The translations under genes were made by a program, and so were the position numbers. A stretch of DNA of 64,000 bases from the NCBI RefSeq assembly GCF_012295525.1, contig NZ_CP051167.1:2418001-2482000 (forward strand), written 5' to 3'. The notes under the pieces are model-generated. The model was not told the DNA's origin, made no database searches, and saw only the letters and a list, made by a program, of their open reading frames with translations. Below are positions 17,217-26,362 of this stretch, piece by piece. How positions within the stretch are numbered: position 1 is the stretch's first letter; each line of letters opens with the position of its first letter. This DNA is from Oxynema aestuarii AP17. Lineage in GTDB: Bacteria > Cyanobacteriota > Cyanobacteriia > Cyanobacteriales > Laspinemataceae.

Positions 17217-19046
17217 ATGGCGCTAATAGTCCAGAAATACGGTGGCACCTCCGTTGGGTCGGTCGAACGCATTCAAGCCGTCGCCCAGCGCGTTGTCAAT
17301 ACAGTGAAAGCGGGAAACTCCGTGGTGGTGGTCGTTTCCGCAATGGGAAAAACCACCGACGGGTTAGTTAAATTAGCCAAAGACATTTCCGCCAACCCGT
17401 CCCGGCGAGAAATGGATATGTTACTGTCCACGGGGGAACAAGTTTCGATCGCCCTGTTGAGCATGGCCGTGCAGGAACTGGGTCAGCCTGCAATCTCGAT
17501 GACAGGCGCTCAAGTCGGAATTGTCACGGAAGCCGAACATACCCGGGCGCGGATCTTGCAAATCGAAACTCAACGACTCGAAGAACAACTCGACGCCGGA
17601 AAAGTCGTCGTCGTTGCTGGATTCCAAGGGATCGCCAGTCGGCAAAGCTTGGAAATTACCACCCTCGGGCGCGGCGGTTCCGATACCTCGGCGGTCGCCC
17701 TCGCGGCAGCCCTCCAAGCCGATCGCTGCGAAATTTATACCGACGTTCCCGGGATTTTAACCGCCGACCCGCGCTTGGTTCCCGACGCCCAGTTGATGGA
17801 AGAGATCACCTGCGACGAAATGCTCGAACTCGCCAGCTTGGGCGCCAAGGTCCTCCACCCGCGCGCGGTGGAAATTGCCCGCAATTACGGGGTGATGTTG
17901 GTGGTGCGTTCCAGTTGGACGGACGATCCGGGGACGCGGGTGGTCTCGGGAGTTCCCCAAAGCCGTCCGTTACAAGGTTTAGAACTGGTTCATCCGGTCG
18001 ATGGGGTCGAATTTGACAGCGATCAGGCAAAGGTGGCGCTGTTGCGGGTTCCGGATCGTCCCGGGGTCGCTGCCAGTTTGTTCGGCGAAATCGGTCGGCA
18101 AGATTTAGATGTGGATTTGATCGTGCAGTCGATTCACGAAGGCAATACGAACGATATTGCGTTTACCGTGAATCGGCGTTTTCTCAATCAAGCGCAGGCG
18201 GTGGCGGAGGCGATCGCCCCGACCCTGAGATCGCACCCGAGTGCGGCGCCGGAAGAAGCGGAAGTCTTCGTTCAAGGGGATATCGCTAAAATTAGTATCG
18301 CCGGGGCCGGGATGATCGGGCGTCCGGGGGTTGCGGCGGAAATGTTCGCCGCCCTCGCTAAAGCGGGAATTAACTTACAGATGATTTCAACCTCTGAAGT
18401 CAAAGTCAGTTGCGCGATCGACGTCAAAGATGGCGATCGCGCGATCGCCACTTTGTGCGATACTTTTGAGGTCAGTTGTTCGTCACTTCCCGCCGCCGAA
18501 ACCGCCCCGGTCGCGCCGAGGTTATCTACCGCCGAACTCCCCCCGGTGCGTGGGGTGGCCCTCGATCGCAACCAAGCGCGACTCGCCATCCGCCACGTTC
18601 CGGACCGTCCCGGGATGGCGGCGAAACTGTTCGGACTGCTCGCCGAGAAAAATATCAGCGTCGATACGATCATTCAGTCCCAACGCTGTCGCATCGTCAA
18701 CGGTATTCCGACCCGCGATATTGCCTTTACGGTTAATGAGAATGACGCCAAGGACGCCCGGGAAACCTTGACCCCCCTCGTTCGCGAACTCGGGTGTGGC
18801 GAAATCGTCGTAGACGAGGCGATCGCCAAAGTCAGCGTCGTCGGTTCGGGAATGGAACACCATCCCGGGGTGGCGGCGCGGATGTTCGAGGCACTTTCGG
18901 CCCATCAGATCAACATTCAAATGATTACGACTTCGGAAATTAAAATTAGCTGCGTGGTCGATCGCGACCTCGGCCCCCAAGCCTTGCAAGTCGTCCACGC
19001 TGCTTTTAATTTGGCCGGGTCGCAAAAGGTGGAAGTTCCGGCGTAA
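17217..19046 (+). CDS. lysC: Aspartate kinase with four ACT domains
   Basis: Phosphorylates aspartate with ATP, the first step to lysine, threonine, methionine and diaminopimelate. The N-terminal kinase domain starts [16 protein letters not shown] and contains the aspartokinase strand [19 protein letters not shown]. The C-terminal half holds two ACT pairs ([16 protein letters not shown] then [36 protein letters not shown] then [20 protein letters not shown]), the four-ACT layout and roughly 600-residue length usual for cyanobacteria. ACT pairs bind Lys/Thr for feedback inhibition. It is monocistronic by context and followed by a good terminator. Confidence 0.97.
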   Translation: MALIVQKYGGTSVGSVERIQAVAQRVVNTVKAGNSVVVVVSAMGKTTDGLVKLAKDISANPSRREMDMLLSTGEQVSIALLSMAVQELGQPAISMTGAQVGIVTEAEHTRARILQIETQRLEEQLDAGKVVVVAGFQGIASRQSLEITTLGRGGSDTSAVALAAALQADRCEIYTDVPGILTADPRLVPDAQLMEEITCDEMLELASLGAKVLHPRAVEIARNYGVMLVVRSSWTDDPGTRVVSGVPQSRPLQGLELVHPVDGVEFDSDQAKVALLRVPDRPGVAASLFGEIGRQDLDVDLIVQSIHEGNTNDIAFTVNRRFLNQAQAVAEAIAPTLRSHPSAAPEEAEVFVQGDIAKISIAGAGMIGRPGVAAEMFAALAKAGINLQMISTSEVKVSCAIDVKDGDRAIATLCDTFEVSCSSLPAAETAPVAPRLSTAELPPVRGVALDRNQARLAIRHVPDRPGMAAKLFGLLAEKNISVDTIIQSQRCRIVNGIPTRDIAFTVNENDAKDARETLTPLVRELGCGEIVVDEAIAKVSVVGSGMEHHPGVAARMFEALSAHQINIQMITTSEIKISCVVDRDLGPQALQVVHAAFNLAGSQKVEVPA

Positions 19047-19100
19047 GGATCGAATGGCGGATTAATACTCTGTTGGTAGCGATCGTCACTATTTCTCTTT

Positions 19101-19127
19101 GGCGGGCAAAATGCCCGCCTTATTATT
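19101..19127 (+). terminator. Terminator of lysC
   Basis: GGCGGGCA and TGCCCGCC arms around AAA (19101-19119), followed by TTATTATT. It lies 55 bases past the lysC stop and has the classic rho-independent shape. Confidence 0.75.
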
Positions 19128-19764
19128 GGCGGGCGATCCGATCTCGAATAGCGCTGAAAAAGTCGCCGAATTTTGTAACTTTATATCAAAAAATCTTAAG
19201 TTTAAAGGGGTTTTGAGGCGATCGCGAGGGGAAAAACCCTATTTTGAGAGGGGGCGATCGCTATTTTTCCCTTGAATCGTTAAAAGAACCACCAAAGATC
19301 GCTGCTTCAAGTCAATCTTAACAATTGACCGATCGCCGAGTTCGTGTTATAAACTCAGACAAATAGGGCTTTTAACAAATCAAAAAAATTGCCTGCATTC
19401 TTGTCAGCAGGCCAAGCATAATTTCAGGAAAGCTACATTGCGATCGCAAAACAACGACAGTGGGCCATTATTGGCATGATTTGAGTCATTTTCAAAAAAT
19501 GTCTCGAAGATTGTACGTACAGGATTTTGCTCTGCTATGCAAGACATTTAGATCCCCCTAAATCCCCCTTAAAAAGGGGGACTTTGCTCGATCCTCCTAA
19601 CCCCCCTTTGAAAGGGGAGCGAAGGGGGGTTAGGGGAGATCGGCACTGTACCTCATCAGACGCCCGAGTGCTGTATTGGCAATCATTGTCATCAAAATCA
19701 ATTCAATTGCTGTTAAAAATCCAGTCTCGGTAACGGGATTGAGTTTCAAATAGGATCGATCGTA
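19128..19764. other. Intergenic region with palindromic repeats
   Basis: Roughly 640 bases before the DUF4157 gene. It contains G/C-block palindromes at 19551-19640 and a GCCTGC/GCAGGC hairpin near 19393-19413. There is no credible reading frame. The DUF4157 promoter is probably in 19640-19760 but is not evident. Confidence 0.5.
19551..19640. repeat. Dispersed G/C-block palindromic repeat, two adjacent units
   Basis: Unit A has CCCCCTT (19564-19570) and AAGGGGG (19574-19580). Unit B (about 19597-19634) has the outer arms CTAACCCCCC and GGGGGGTTAG with inner CCCCTTT-GAAAGGGG. A close relative of unit B interrupts the tnpB gene at 44129-44168, showing that the element is mobile or has been copied. 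Confidence 0.75.
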
Positions 19765-22700
19765 ATGGGTAACATGAGAACCGGGCAATCATCTTCCTGG
19801 AAGCCTCCAATTCAAGCAAAAGCATCACCGCAAATCTCACCGCCAATTCCCGTTGAAAATGACCCTCAATCCGGGGAGGCGATCGGCCAAATGCCCCCCT
19901 TTGAACCCCTCGGCGCCGATTGGGCCGAACGTCATCCCTTAATGCGAAGCTTGGCGGGCGATCGCCCCAACCCGCCAGTCAACGGACATCCGGTTCCCCA
20001 GGCGAAACTCTCCGTCGGCGAAGCGGGCGATCGTTACGAACAACAAGCGGATCGCGTCGCCCGTCAAGTCGTCAGTCGCCTCAACGCCCCAACACCGTCA
20101 GTTCAAACTCAGAGTCAATTTGCGATCGCCCCGACCCCAGAAATTACCGTCATGCGAAACGGGACGGAGAACGCCAATTCGCAAAATCTCAGCGCCAATG
20201 TCGAGCAGAATATTCAAAATTCTCAAGGAACTGGCAAGCGTTTAGAAGAGGGGATCCGCGAACCGATGGAACGGGAATTTAACGCCGATTTTGGAGGCGT
20301 AAAAATTCATGCCGATGGTAACTCCGATCGCCTCAATCGTTCCCTCAACGCCCGCGCCTTTACCACCGGACAAGACATTTATTTTAAACAAGGGGAATAC
20401 AACCCCAGTAATCCCCAAGGACAAGAATTACTCGCCCACGAATTAACCCACGTCGTCCAACAAAACGGCAGCCAAGTGAGGCGATCGCCCCAAATTCAAA
20501 ACACCTCAACCCCCCTCATTCAAACCAAACCCGCCCTCATTCACCATCGCAAAGGACCGGAAAAACAAGATTACGCCCGAATTTATCAAAAACAGGCCAA
20601 AGGCTTTCAAGCGATCGGTCGGGTGGACAACGACACCAAAATAGAAATTGGGAACGAAACCGAACTTTATCACAACGAAGTTTACGTCAAAATTAACGAT
20701 CCACAATACGAGGGGAAGTGGATCAAAAATAGCAACTTATACTACCTCCATCCCGCCGACAGTGGCGACGAAGCGACTACCGACACCGATCGCGTTTACC
20801 GCCAATTATTGCTGCTCAACCAAGCCTGGAATGATTGGAAAGCGGCCATGCAAAACAGCTTATCCGCCCAATCCGTCAAGCAGCTCGTCCAAGAAGAGTT
20901 AGGGGTTACTAAACTCAAAAAAGTCCCCAAAAAACAGAGAACTGCCGAAATTCAGAAAATCATTAAATACGTCCGCAGCGCCAAGAAAGAAACTCCAGTT
21001 ATAGAAAAAGAAGCTTACAAAAAATACAAACAACTTCAAAAAGAAACCGCCACCCTTTTACTGGAAGTCCAAGGTAGCGATGATTTTGATGACGCACAAG
21101 TGGCGATCGTTCAAGACGCTTACCAACAAGTCATCGAATTACCGGAAGTTGCCGATCGCGCGATCCGGCTTCGAGAATTTGTCCCGGTCAAATCCGGCGC
21201 CGCCAAAGCAATTTCCGACGCCCTAGAAAAGCGGACGGCACTGCTTGCTGGAACCGTTTCTTCTGCCGAATTGCAATTAGAATTCGGTCTGAGTTTGGGA
21301 CTCCCTATTGTCAAAATCGAACCGACCCTCACCATCGGCGGCAAACTATGGGTCGCCCAAGACCGCAAATTCCGCGCTAAAACCTCCGTTAATTTTAACG
21401 TCGCTTTTAAAGTTTCTGCCTTAAATAAAGAAGCGTTTAAACTGGCGGGAGATATCTTTGGAGCCGATATCGATGTTTACGACAATCCCCAACAGTGGAT
21501 TGATGCAAAAGCCGATAAAATTGCCCGTTTTTATGTCAAATTAAAACATTTAGCCGCTTCGGCAATGAGCGATCCCACCCTTTATAATGAAACTGCCGAA
21601 GAGTTTGGTTTAGCCGAACAAGGACAGGATATCGCCAGCCCACCTGGAACACGACCAAATGTTAAAGTCATCGGTGGTGGTGCCGCCGTTACCGGTAGTA
21701 TTCCCAGCGTCGTCAGTGCGGGAATTAGCGGCACGAAACAAGCGTTACACTCGCGCAAACCCCCGAAGGCTAAAGGCTATGAAGGGAAAGTTTTAAAAGG
21801 CAAACAAGTTATTTTTAAAGGAACCCTAGCCACCCCTGCATTTAACGGATCGGTGACCGCAACTTGGACGACAAATCACCTCAATCCACTCAATGACGGC
21901 AGTACAATTGACGTTCAAATTGATGGGTTTCCAGTGGAAGCTGTCGGCAGTCCGCAAGGAAGTTTTACAGCACAAATTTCGACCTTTTTATTCAAAAATG
22001 GCGATCCTTCTATGTCATTTGAAGGACTCTTAACCAGTGGCGATTACGAAAGTGCTACGGAAGGAATCACCAGTGCGGTGAATAGTTGGGCAGATAATTT
22101 AGGGAAGAGTGCCGCACAAGCGTTATCCACCAAGATTGGAGTGAAACGCAAAGCCGGACTGGAATTGCGCTGGCAAAAACCCCCTGAATTTAGCAGCTAC
22201 AAACTGCAATATCTCAAAACTTTCAAAATGGAACAGCTTTCGGTCAGTCAAACTGTGCCGACGGGAACGCCGGGAGTCGATATTAAGTTTGGCATGAAAG
22301 CGAAGCGTTACGATGCGAGTAGTGAATTGATTTTTGCTAACGGTTTGCCCTATTTAATGCAAACCTATGGCGGTTTAAAAGCTTGGGGAAAACAGAAGGA
22401 AAAATGGGAAGAGTATAAAAAACAACACGATCTCGATCTGAAAGGAATTTTCAAGCATATTCGGGAAGTCAGTGCGGAAAAATCTGATGATGAAGTCATT
22501 GCCGAACTGCTGCCAAATATGACGAATCCGAAGCCTTTTTTGAATGCGGTTAAAGGGGGTAATTCGACTCAGGCGATCGCGGAAATGGAAAAAATGTTTG
22601 ATGCCTCGATCGCGCAGAAAGTCGAAACACAAAAAGAACAGTGGGAAGTGGAGGACCCCGAAGCCGCCAAGGCCGCAGCATCTCAAGAAGCGAACGCCAG

Positions 22701-23283
22701 TCCAGAACAGGAACAAGAACAGGATAAAGCAGAAGCAGAAAACGAACAACAAGCTTTAGAAAATGAACAATTAATTCAAACTTTATTAGACGATCCCAGA
22801 ACGTTTGAAGCTTACGAAAAAGACCTGTTACTCTCGGGAAGTAGTGGCGGCAAATGGGCCGATCATTATGAAATTGCTGCGGTGGCTAAAGGACTCGGGG
22901 CAAGGCTGCAAATGCATCAATTAAACGGTAAAACTACCAAGCCGTTAAGTACTTATGGAAATGGCGAACCGACGTACCATTTACTGGTTGAAGGAAACTT
23001 ACATTATGCCGCTTTGATCGAGTCGCAACAAGGAACGATCGCGATCGGTAATGAGTCTTACAAACGGGTACCCATTCCGCCGGATGGGGATTGTTTTTAT
23101 GCTTCTGTGTCAACAGCTTCGTGGGAAGACATCGCAGGTTTGCGTCAGCTAGCGTTACAAAATATGAGTGCGGGCGATCGCAAGGCTTCGATAACTTCTG
23201 CGCTGCGATCGCTCGCGTTAGGGGATAGTACGGGAATTGGGGTGAATTTAAAAACCTTCTACGAAGGGTTTTTTGAAGTGTAG
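19765..23283 (+). CDS. DUF4157 protein with C-terminal OTU-like (apparently permuted) cysteine protease
   Basis: A 1172-residue protein. The N-terminal ~150 residues are Pro/Gln-rich with SVGEAGDRYEQQADRVARQV, the lead-in typical of DUF4157 proteins. DUF4157 covers about 160-236 and ends LAHELTHVVQQ (HELTH at 225-229, a zinc-protease motif). Such proteins are often cargo or toxins of extracellular contractile injection systems. Residues 300-1000 are a long region of unknown fold, followed by a Glu/Gln-rich coiled segment. The last ~150 residues look like an OTU protease, but with the His half (GGKWADHYEIAAVA, Trp1031; GNLHYAALI, His1080) ahead of the Cys half (PIPPDGDCFYASVS, Cys1110). ATG 19765 has AGGA nine bases upstream. 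No injection-system genes are in the window. Confidence 0.85.
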   Translation: MGNMRTGQSSSWKPPIQAKASPQISPPIPVENDPQSGEAIGQMPPFEPLGADWAERHPLMRSLAGDRPNPPVNGHPVPQAKLSVGEAGDRYEQQADRVARQVVSRLNAPTPSVQTQSQFAIAPTPEITVMRNGTENANSQNLSANVEQNIQNSQGTGKRLEEGIREPMEREFNADFGGVKIHADGNSDRLNRSLNARAFTTGQDIYFKQGEYNPSNPQGQELLAHELTHVVQQNGSQVRRSPQIQNTSTPLIQTKPALIHHRKGPEKQDYARIYQKQAKGFQAIGRVDNDTKIEIGNETELYHNEVYVKINDPQYEGKWIKNSNLYYLHPADSGDEATTDTDRVYRQLLLLNQAWNDWKAAMQNSLSAQSVKQLVQEELGVTKLKKVPKKQRTAEIQKIIKYVRSAKKETPVIEKEAYKKYKQLQKETATLLLEVQGSDDFDDAQVAIVQDAYQQVIELPEVADRAIRLREFVPVKSGAAKAISDALEKRTALLAGTVSSAELQLEFGLSLGLPIVKIEPTLTIGGKLWVAQDRKFRAKTSVNFNVAFKVSALNKEAFKLAGDIFGADIDVYDNPQQWIDAKADKIARFYVKLKHLAASAMSDPTLYNETAEEFGLAEQGQDIASPPGTRPNVKVIGGGAAVTGSIPSVVSAGISGTKQALHSRKPPKAKGYEGKVLKGKQVIFKGTLATPAFNGSVTATWTTNHLNPLNDGSTIDVQIDGFPVEAVGSPQGSFTAQISTFLFKNGDPSMSFEGLLTSGDYESATEGITSAVNSWADNLGKSAAQALSTKIGVKRKAGLELRWQKPPEFSSYKLQYLKTFKMEQLSVSQTVPTGTPGVDIKFGMKAKRYDASSELIFANGLPYLMQTYGGLKAWGKQKEKWEEYKKQHDLDLKGIFKHIREVSAEKSDDEVIAELLPNMTNPKPFLNAVKGGNSTQAIAEMEKMFDASIAQKVETQKEQWEVEDPEAAKAAASQEANASPEQEQEQDKAEAENEQQALENEQLIQTLLDDPRTFEAYEKDLLLSGSSGGKWADHYEIAAVAKGLGARLQMHQLNGKTTKPLSTYGNGEPTYHLLVEGNLHYAALIESQQGTIAIGNESYKRVPIPPDGDCFYASVSTASWEDIAGLRQLALQNMSAGDRKASITSALRSLALGDSTGIGVNLKTFYEGFFEV

Positions 23284-23325
23284 GATTGTGGAAAGTTCAT
23301 CCAATCGGAGATCGTTAATGCGGGG

Positions 23326-23961
23326 CTAATACGGGGCGATCGCCAAATCTGCCAAAGTCACGGTTAAGTTTTTCCGTTCTCCGGTTGCAACAAAAGTCAC
23401 CAGCGTTTCGCAGGCGATCGCCACCGTTAGGGTGACTAAATTGCGGGCTAGCGGATAGTCACAAATATCGTCATTACTTGGAGAAGGAACGCGATAATTT
23501 TCATTCCAAATAATTTCGGCATAGTCACTAGCCATCCCAATATGTAACCCGGGAATCTTGGTGCGATCGCAGTAATCTTTGACCGCTTGACGGGCGATGC
23601 TATTGTCAAAGGTATCGACAATTACACGGGTTTTTGAGTCGATTAAATCGCCACTATTTTCCGACGTTAATTCCTTCGTTTTGGCATTAATTTTAATACC
23701 GATCGCCCGATACAAACTGTTGGCGAGAATCTTGGCTTTAAAAGCACCGATATCGGAACGGTAATAGGGTTGAGTGGATAAATTGCGCTCTTCCACGCGA
23801 TCGCGATCGATGGTTGAAAGCTGCGAAAATCCCATACGCGCCAAACTTTCAGTTAAATTCGCGCCCAACGCCCCCGCGCCGCAAACCGTCACCGGAAACG
23901 ATCGCATTCTTGCCATTATTTCCGGCGTTCTGTACAGTTGTTCGTGAAAGAAAATAGACAT
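23326..23961 (-). CDS. ThiF/MoeB/HesA-family (E1-like) adenylyltransferase
   Basis: A 211-residue single-domain E1-like enzyme, of the fold that adenylates the C-terminus of ubiquitin-like or sulfur-carrier proteins. It has the nucleotide motif VCGAGALGANL (GxGxxG at 28-33), an acidic strand end IDRDRVEERNL (50-61) and GAFKAKIL with Lys75. The usual Arg-Gln after NL is altered to NLSTQPYY, and there is no CxxC zinc pair, so activity may differ from ThiF or MoeB. It lies 78 bases downstream of an unknown gene on the same strand, a probable operon, and converges with the OTU-like gene. The true substrate is unknown. Confidence 0.85.
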   Translation of the reverse strand: MSIFFHEQLYRTPEIMARMRSFPVTVCGAGALGANLTESLARMGFSQLSTIDRDRVEERNLSTQPYYRSDIGAFKAKILANSLYRAIGIKINAKTKELTSENSGDLIDSKTRVIVDTFDNSIARQAVKDYCDRTKIPGLHIGMASDYAEIIWNENYRVPSPSNDDICDYPLARNLVTLTVAIACETLVTFVATGERKNLTVTLADLAIAPY

Positions 23962-24039
23962 GATTCGCTGATTTTAACAGGTTTAGTACGAGGCGATCGC
24001 TGGTTTGATTAACGCTGATGAACGGCCAATTTCCCGACC

Positions 24040-24882
24040 TCAATCTCGATATTCGATGACGCCGACGAGGGAATGCAAATCAAAATCGCGATCGCGTCCA
24101 CTCAAGCAAATCCCCGAACTGACCACGGTGAGGTCACTTTTGGCGATCGCGCTGGTATGGCGTTCGCCGTCACCCGTCAGCCAATCCACGGTCCAAAAGT
24201 CCTCGTGGCGATCCTCAAACCGAATTAATTCGCCGCCACCGACGCGCAACGCTTCGCGCAAACGGCCTTCATCGCGCCGTCGCTGCCAGTGTTCGTCAAA
24301 TTCGGGGGTTTTTTGGGTCACGAGGTCGTAAACCGTCCGCATTTCCGGTGTCATCCCCTTAAATTTGAGATTTTTTGGGGCGGTCAATTGGGTTAAATTT
24401 TCTCTCAACGTCTCACAAAAGATCGGATCGGCGCGGCGATCGATCGCCTCAAACCAGAAACGCGCCCCATCCCAACGGGCGACAATCGTTTCAAAGCGAT
24501 CGCCTTCTTCTACTAAATATATCGGAACGGGTTTCGCACTGCCGATCCGTTGGCGCGCGTCGGACTCGTTTGCCGGATACGCCAACCAAGTTCGCCGCGT
24601 CAGGGGGTAGGCTAAATGCAGGCGCATCGGCGCGAGGCGATCGAGATAAGCGTCGATTTGGAATAAATCTGCCGTTTCAACGAGTTCAGCTTCTTTCTCA
24701 TTTTTGGCTTTAAAAATGCCCCATCCTTCAAAATCGGACGGTTGAATCAAAAAAGAATAAACGATTCCTGCAACGCGAGTGCAAACCCGTCCCCCACTGA
24801 CACAAGGGGCGAGAAATTCGGTCTGTTGCAGTTGATTTTCTGCGGCAGCGAGTTGATTAATTAATTTACGGATATCTGTCAT
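24040..24882 (-). CDS. Conserved protein of unknown function, upstream of the E1-like gene
   Basis: A 280-residue protein, with no membrane segment. The N-terminus has a short helix (LINQLAAAENQLQQ), then a beta-rich stretch with LAPCVSGGRVCTRVAGIVYSF. The C-terminal third has helices and strands ending LVGVIEYRD. I recognise no catalytic motif and no ubiquitin-like or E2-like pattern. Its pairing with the E1-like gene (same strand, 78-base gap) suggests it is a substrate, adaptor or co-factor of that enzyme. Confidence 0.75.
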   Translation of the reverse strand: MTDIRKLINQLAAAENQLQQTEFLAPCVSGGRVCTRVAGIVYSFLIQPSDFEGWGIFKAKNEKEAELVETADLFQIDAYLDRLAPMRLHLAYPLTRRTWLAYPANESDARQRIGSAKPVPIYLVEEGDRFETIVARWDGARFWFEAIDRRADPIFCETLRENLTQLTAPKNLKFKGMTPEMRTVYDLVTQKTPEFDEHWQRRRDEGRLREALRVGGGELIRFEDRHEDFWTVDWLTGDGERHTSAIAKSDLTVVSSGICLSGRDRDFDLHSLVGVIEYRD

Positions 24883-25010
24883 TTTTAGCGATCGTTATCT
24901 GATTTGAGTTTAATGTAAGCCGTGGAGCCTTTAAAGGGTTTGCTTAAGAGCCAGTAAGATGGTTCCACTCCCAGCACTTGGGCTGAAATTTCTTCCCTAT
25001 TTAAATGTCG

Positions 25011-25046
25011 AACAAGTTGTTTAACAAGTTGTTTAACAAGTTATTT
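25011..25046. repeat. Three 12-base tandem units at the Nudix 3' end
   Basis: Units AACAAGTTGTTT (25011-25022), AACAAGTTGTTT (25023-25034) and AACAAGTTATTT (25035-25046). The last unit covers the stop codon of the Nudix gene. This is a simple tandem duplication. Confidence 0.7.
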
Positions 25047-25475
25047 AATTTTCCGATAGGAAAAATGGGTTTCGACCTTTTTTAAAAGCGGGTCGATCGT
25101 TCGGGGTTGAATTTGATGGGGTGGATTCCACTGCATCCAGATAAAATCGTCGTGTTCGCAGGGGTGAATTTCGATAGGTTTTTGGAGCCACCCTAGAAAG
25201 ATAATAAGCGTTTTCTCAACGGTCTGTCCTCCATGTCTTTTATAGTTTTTGACTTGATAAACTTCATGAAAACGAAAGGTCGGATCGAGGGCGATCGCCT
25301 CGGCGGGAATGGCAGTTTCTTCGTAAAGTTCGCGTAGGGCACAAGTTAATTCATCTTCTCCCGCTTCGAGATGACCTTTTGGCAAGTCGTAACGATTCGG
25401 CTTGACCATTAATAAAAAACTGGTTTGCGGTAGGTTTTGCATGACTAAAACACCGCACGATTTCACTTTAAGCAT
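25041..25475 (-). CDS. Nudix hydrolase
   Basis: A 144-residue Nudix-fold pyrophosphatase. The Nudix box GHLEAGEDELTCALRELYEE (followed by TAI) matches GX5EX7REUXEEXGU except that the penultimate Gly is Ala. The preceding YDLPKGHLEAGE resembles the diadenosine tetraphosphate hydrolase branch (PKG rather than PGG). It acts in the cytoplasm on an unknown nucleoside diphosphate derivative. It lies 55 bases downstream of kptA on the same strand, so the two are probably co-transcribed. Confidence 0.88.
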   Translation of the reverse strand: MLKVKSCGVLVMQNLPQTSFLLMVKPNRYDLPKGHLEAGEDELTCALRELYEETAIPAEAIALDPTFRFHEVYQVKNYKRHGGQTVEKTLIIFLGWLQKPIEIHPCEHDDFIWMQWNPPHQIQPRTIDPLLKKVETHFSYRKIK

Positions 25476-25530
25476 TGTCGATTTATCCCCATTGAGGATA
25501 ATTTTTTAAAACCCAATAAAATAACCAAAG

Positions 25531-26079
25531 TTAAGGCAATTGGCTCAAGTAGATCGGCGGAACGGCATCGACGAGCCAAACGCCGTTTTCGGAACGATAA
25601 AATTGATAAGAATTACGATACATTTGGGCGCTATCAATGCTAAAAATAACGGGTTTTCCATGTCTCATTCCTACTTGACGAGCCGTTTCGCGATCGCCGG
25701 ACAAGTGAACGTGATGGCGTGACATTTTGAGCAAGCCTTTTGCTAAAATAGAGGCCACGAAGCGATCGCCTGTTCCGTGATAAAGAAGATCGGGAGGAAT
25801 TTGCGGAGTGAGTTGCAAGTCGATCGCGATACTATGTCCTTGATTGGCGCGAATTCTTTCCCCAGATTCATCGAATGAAAACCGTTGTTTATTGTTATTT
25901 TTAACAACAATTTCTAATTCTTCGCGAGTTATCAAAAACCCATGTTTCTCGGCGAGGCTTAAAAGCTCTTCAACGCCAACCCAGCCCCCGAGTTGTATCG
26001 ATAAACCAATTTTTTCGGGTTTATGTCGCAAATGATAGCTGAGATATTTGCTAATTTGAGTTACACGAGAATTGTCCAT
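25531..26079 (-). CDS. kptA: RNA 2'-phosphotransferase (Tpt1/KptA)
   Basis: Transfers a 2'-phosphate from RNA to NAD, giving ADP-ribose 1'',2''-cyclic phosphate and nicotinamide. The family's conserved sites are visible: YLSYHLRHKPEKIGL near the start, IRANQGHSIAID (Arg and His of the first site), LLYHGT, and the HHVHLS loop, with the C-terminal GVWLVDAVPPIYL. Length (182) is standard. Bacteria lack the tRNA-splicing pathway that makes 2'-phosphate in eukaryotes, so the substrate in this organism is not established. The downstream Nudix gene could act on a nucleotide product. Confidence 0.95.
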   Translation of the reverse strand: MDNSRVTQISKYLSYHLRHKPEKIGLSIQLGGWVGVEELLSLAEKHGFLITREELEIVVKNNNKQRFSFDESGERIRANQGHSIAIDLQLTPQIPPDLLYHGTGDRFVASILAKGLLKMSRHHVHLSGDRETARQVGMRHGKPVIFSIDSAQMYRNSYQFYRSENGVWLVDAVPPIYLSQLP

Positions 26080-26276
26080 CGATCGATTGAGGTATTTGTG
26101 TACATTTGAAGTTATTTAAGTCAGTGTTTTAGAATCGCTGGGATTGTTTTTTATTAAACCAAGTTCGATCGTTTTTTTGTCGTTATGAGGTCTACGGAAT
26201 CAATCGGTGATGATTCGTTAGTTAAGGCAATTAGAAACTGCTTTAAACGGCTATGTTAATTCGTCGTTGAGATCGC

Positions 26277-26320
26277 AAACAATGCCCTCAGATCGATGGA
26301 TCTGGGGCATTGTTTCTTGA
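26277..26320 (-). terminator. Hairpin terminator downstream of the small secreted protein
   Basis: AAACAATGCCC and GGGCATTGTTT arms with additional CAGATC/GATCTG pairing (one unpaired base) around a short loop, 26277-26315. A-rich and T-rich flanks on either side make it suitable in both directions. It lies between the 26363 gene and kptA. Confidence 0.7.
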
Positions 26321-26362
26321 ATAAATTTTAACGAGCCGAACTGGAGATCGAGAAAGATCGCC

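Noticed and set aside
22780-23283. Two separate half-domains unrelated to OTU
   Set aside because: Both halves carry OTU-type signatures (DGDCFY...LRQLAL and KWADHYEIAAVA...HY), making one permuted domain the simpler reading, though unproven.
25011-25046. Possible CRISPR array
   Set aside because: Three 12-base units are directly adjacent without spacers, so this is a simple tandem repeat.
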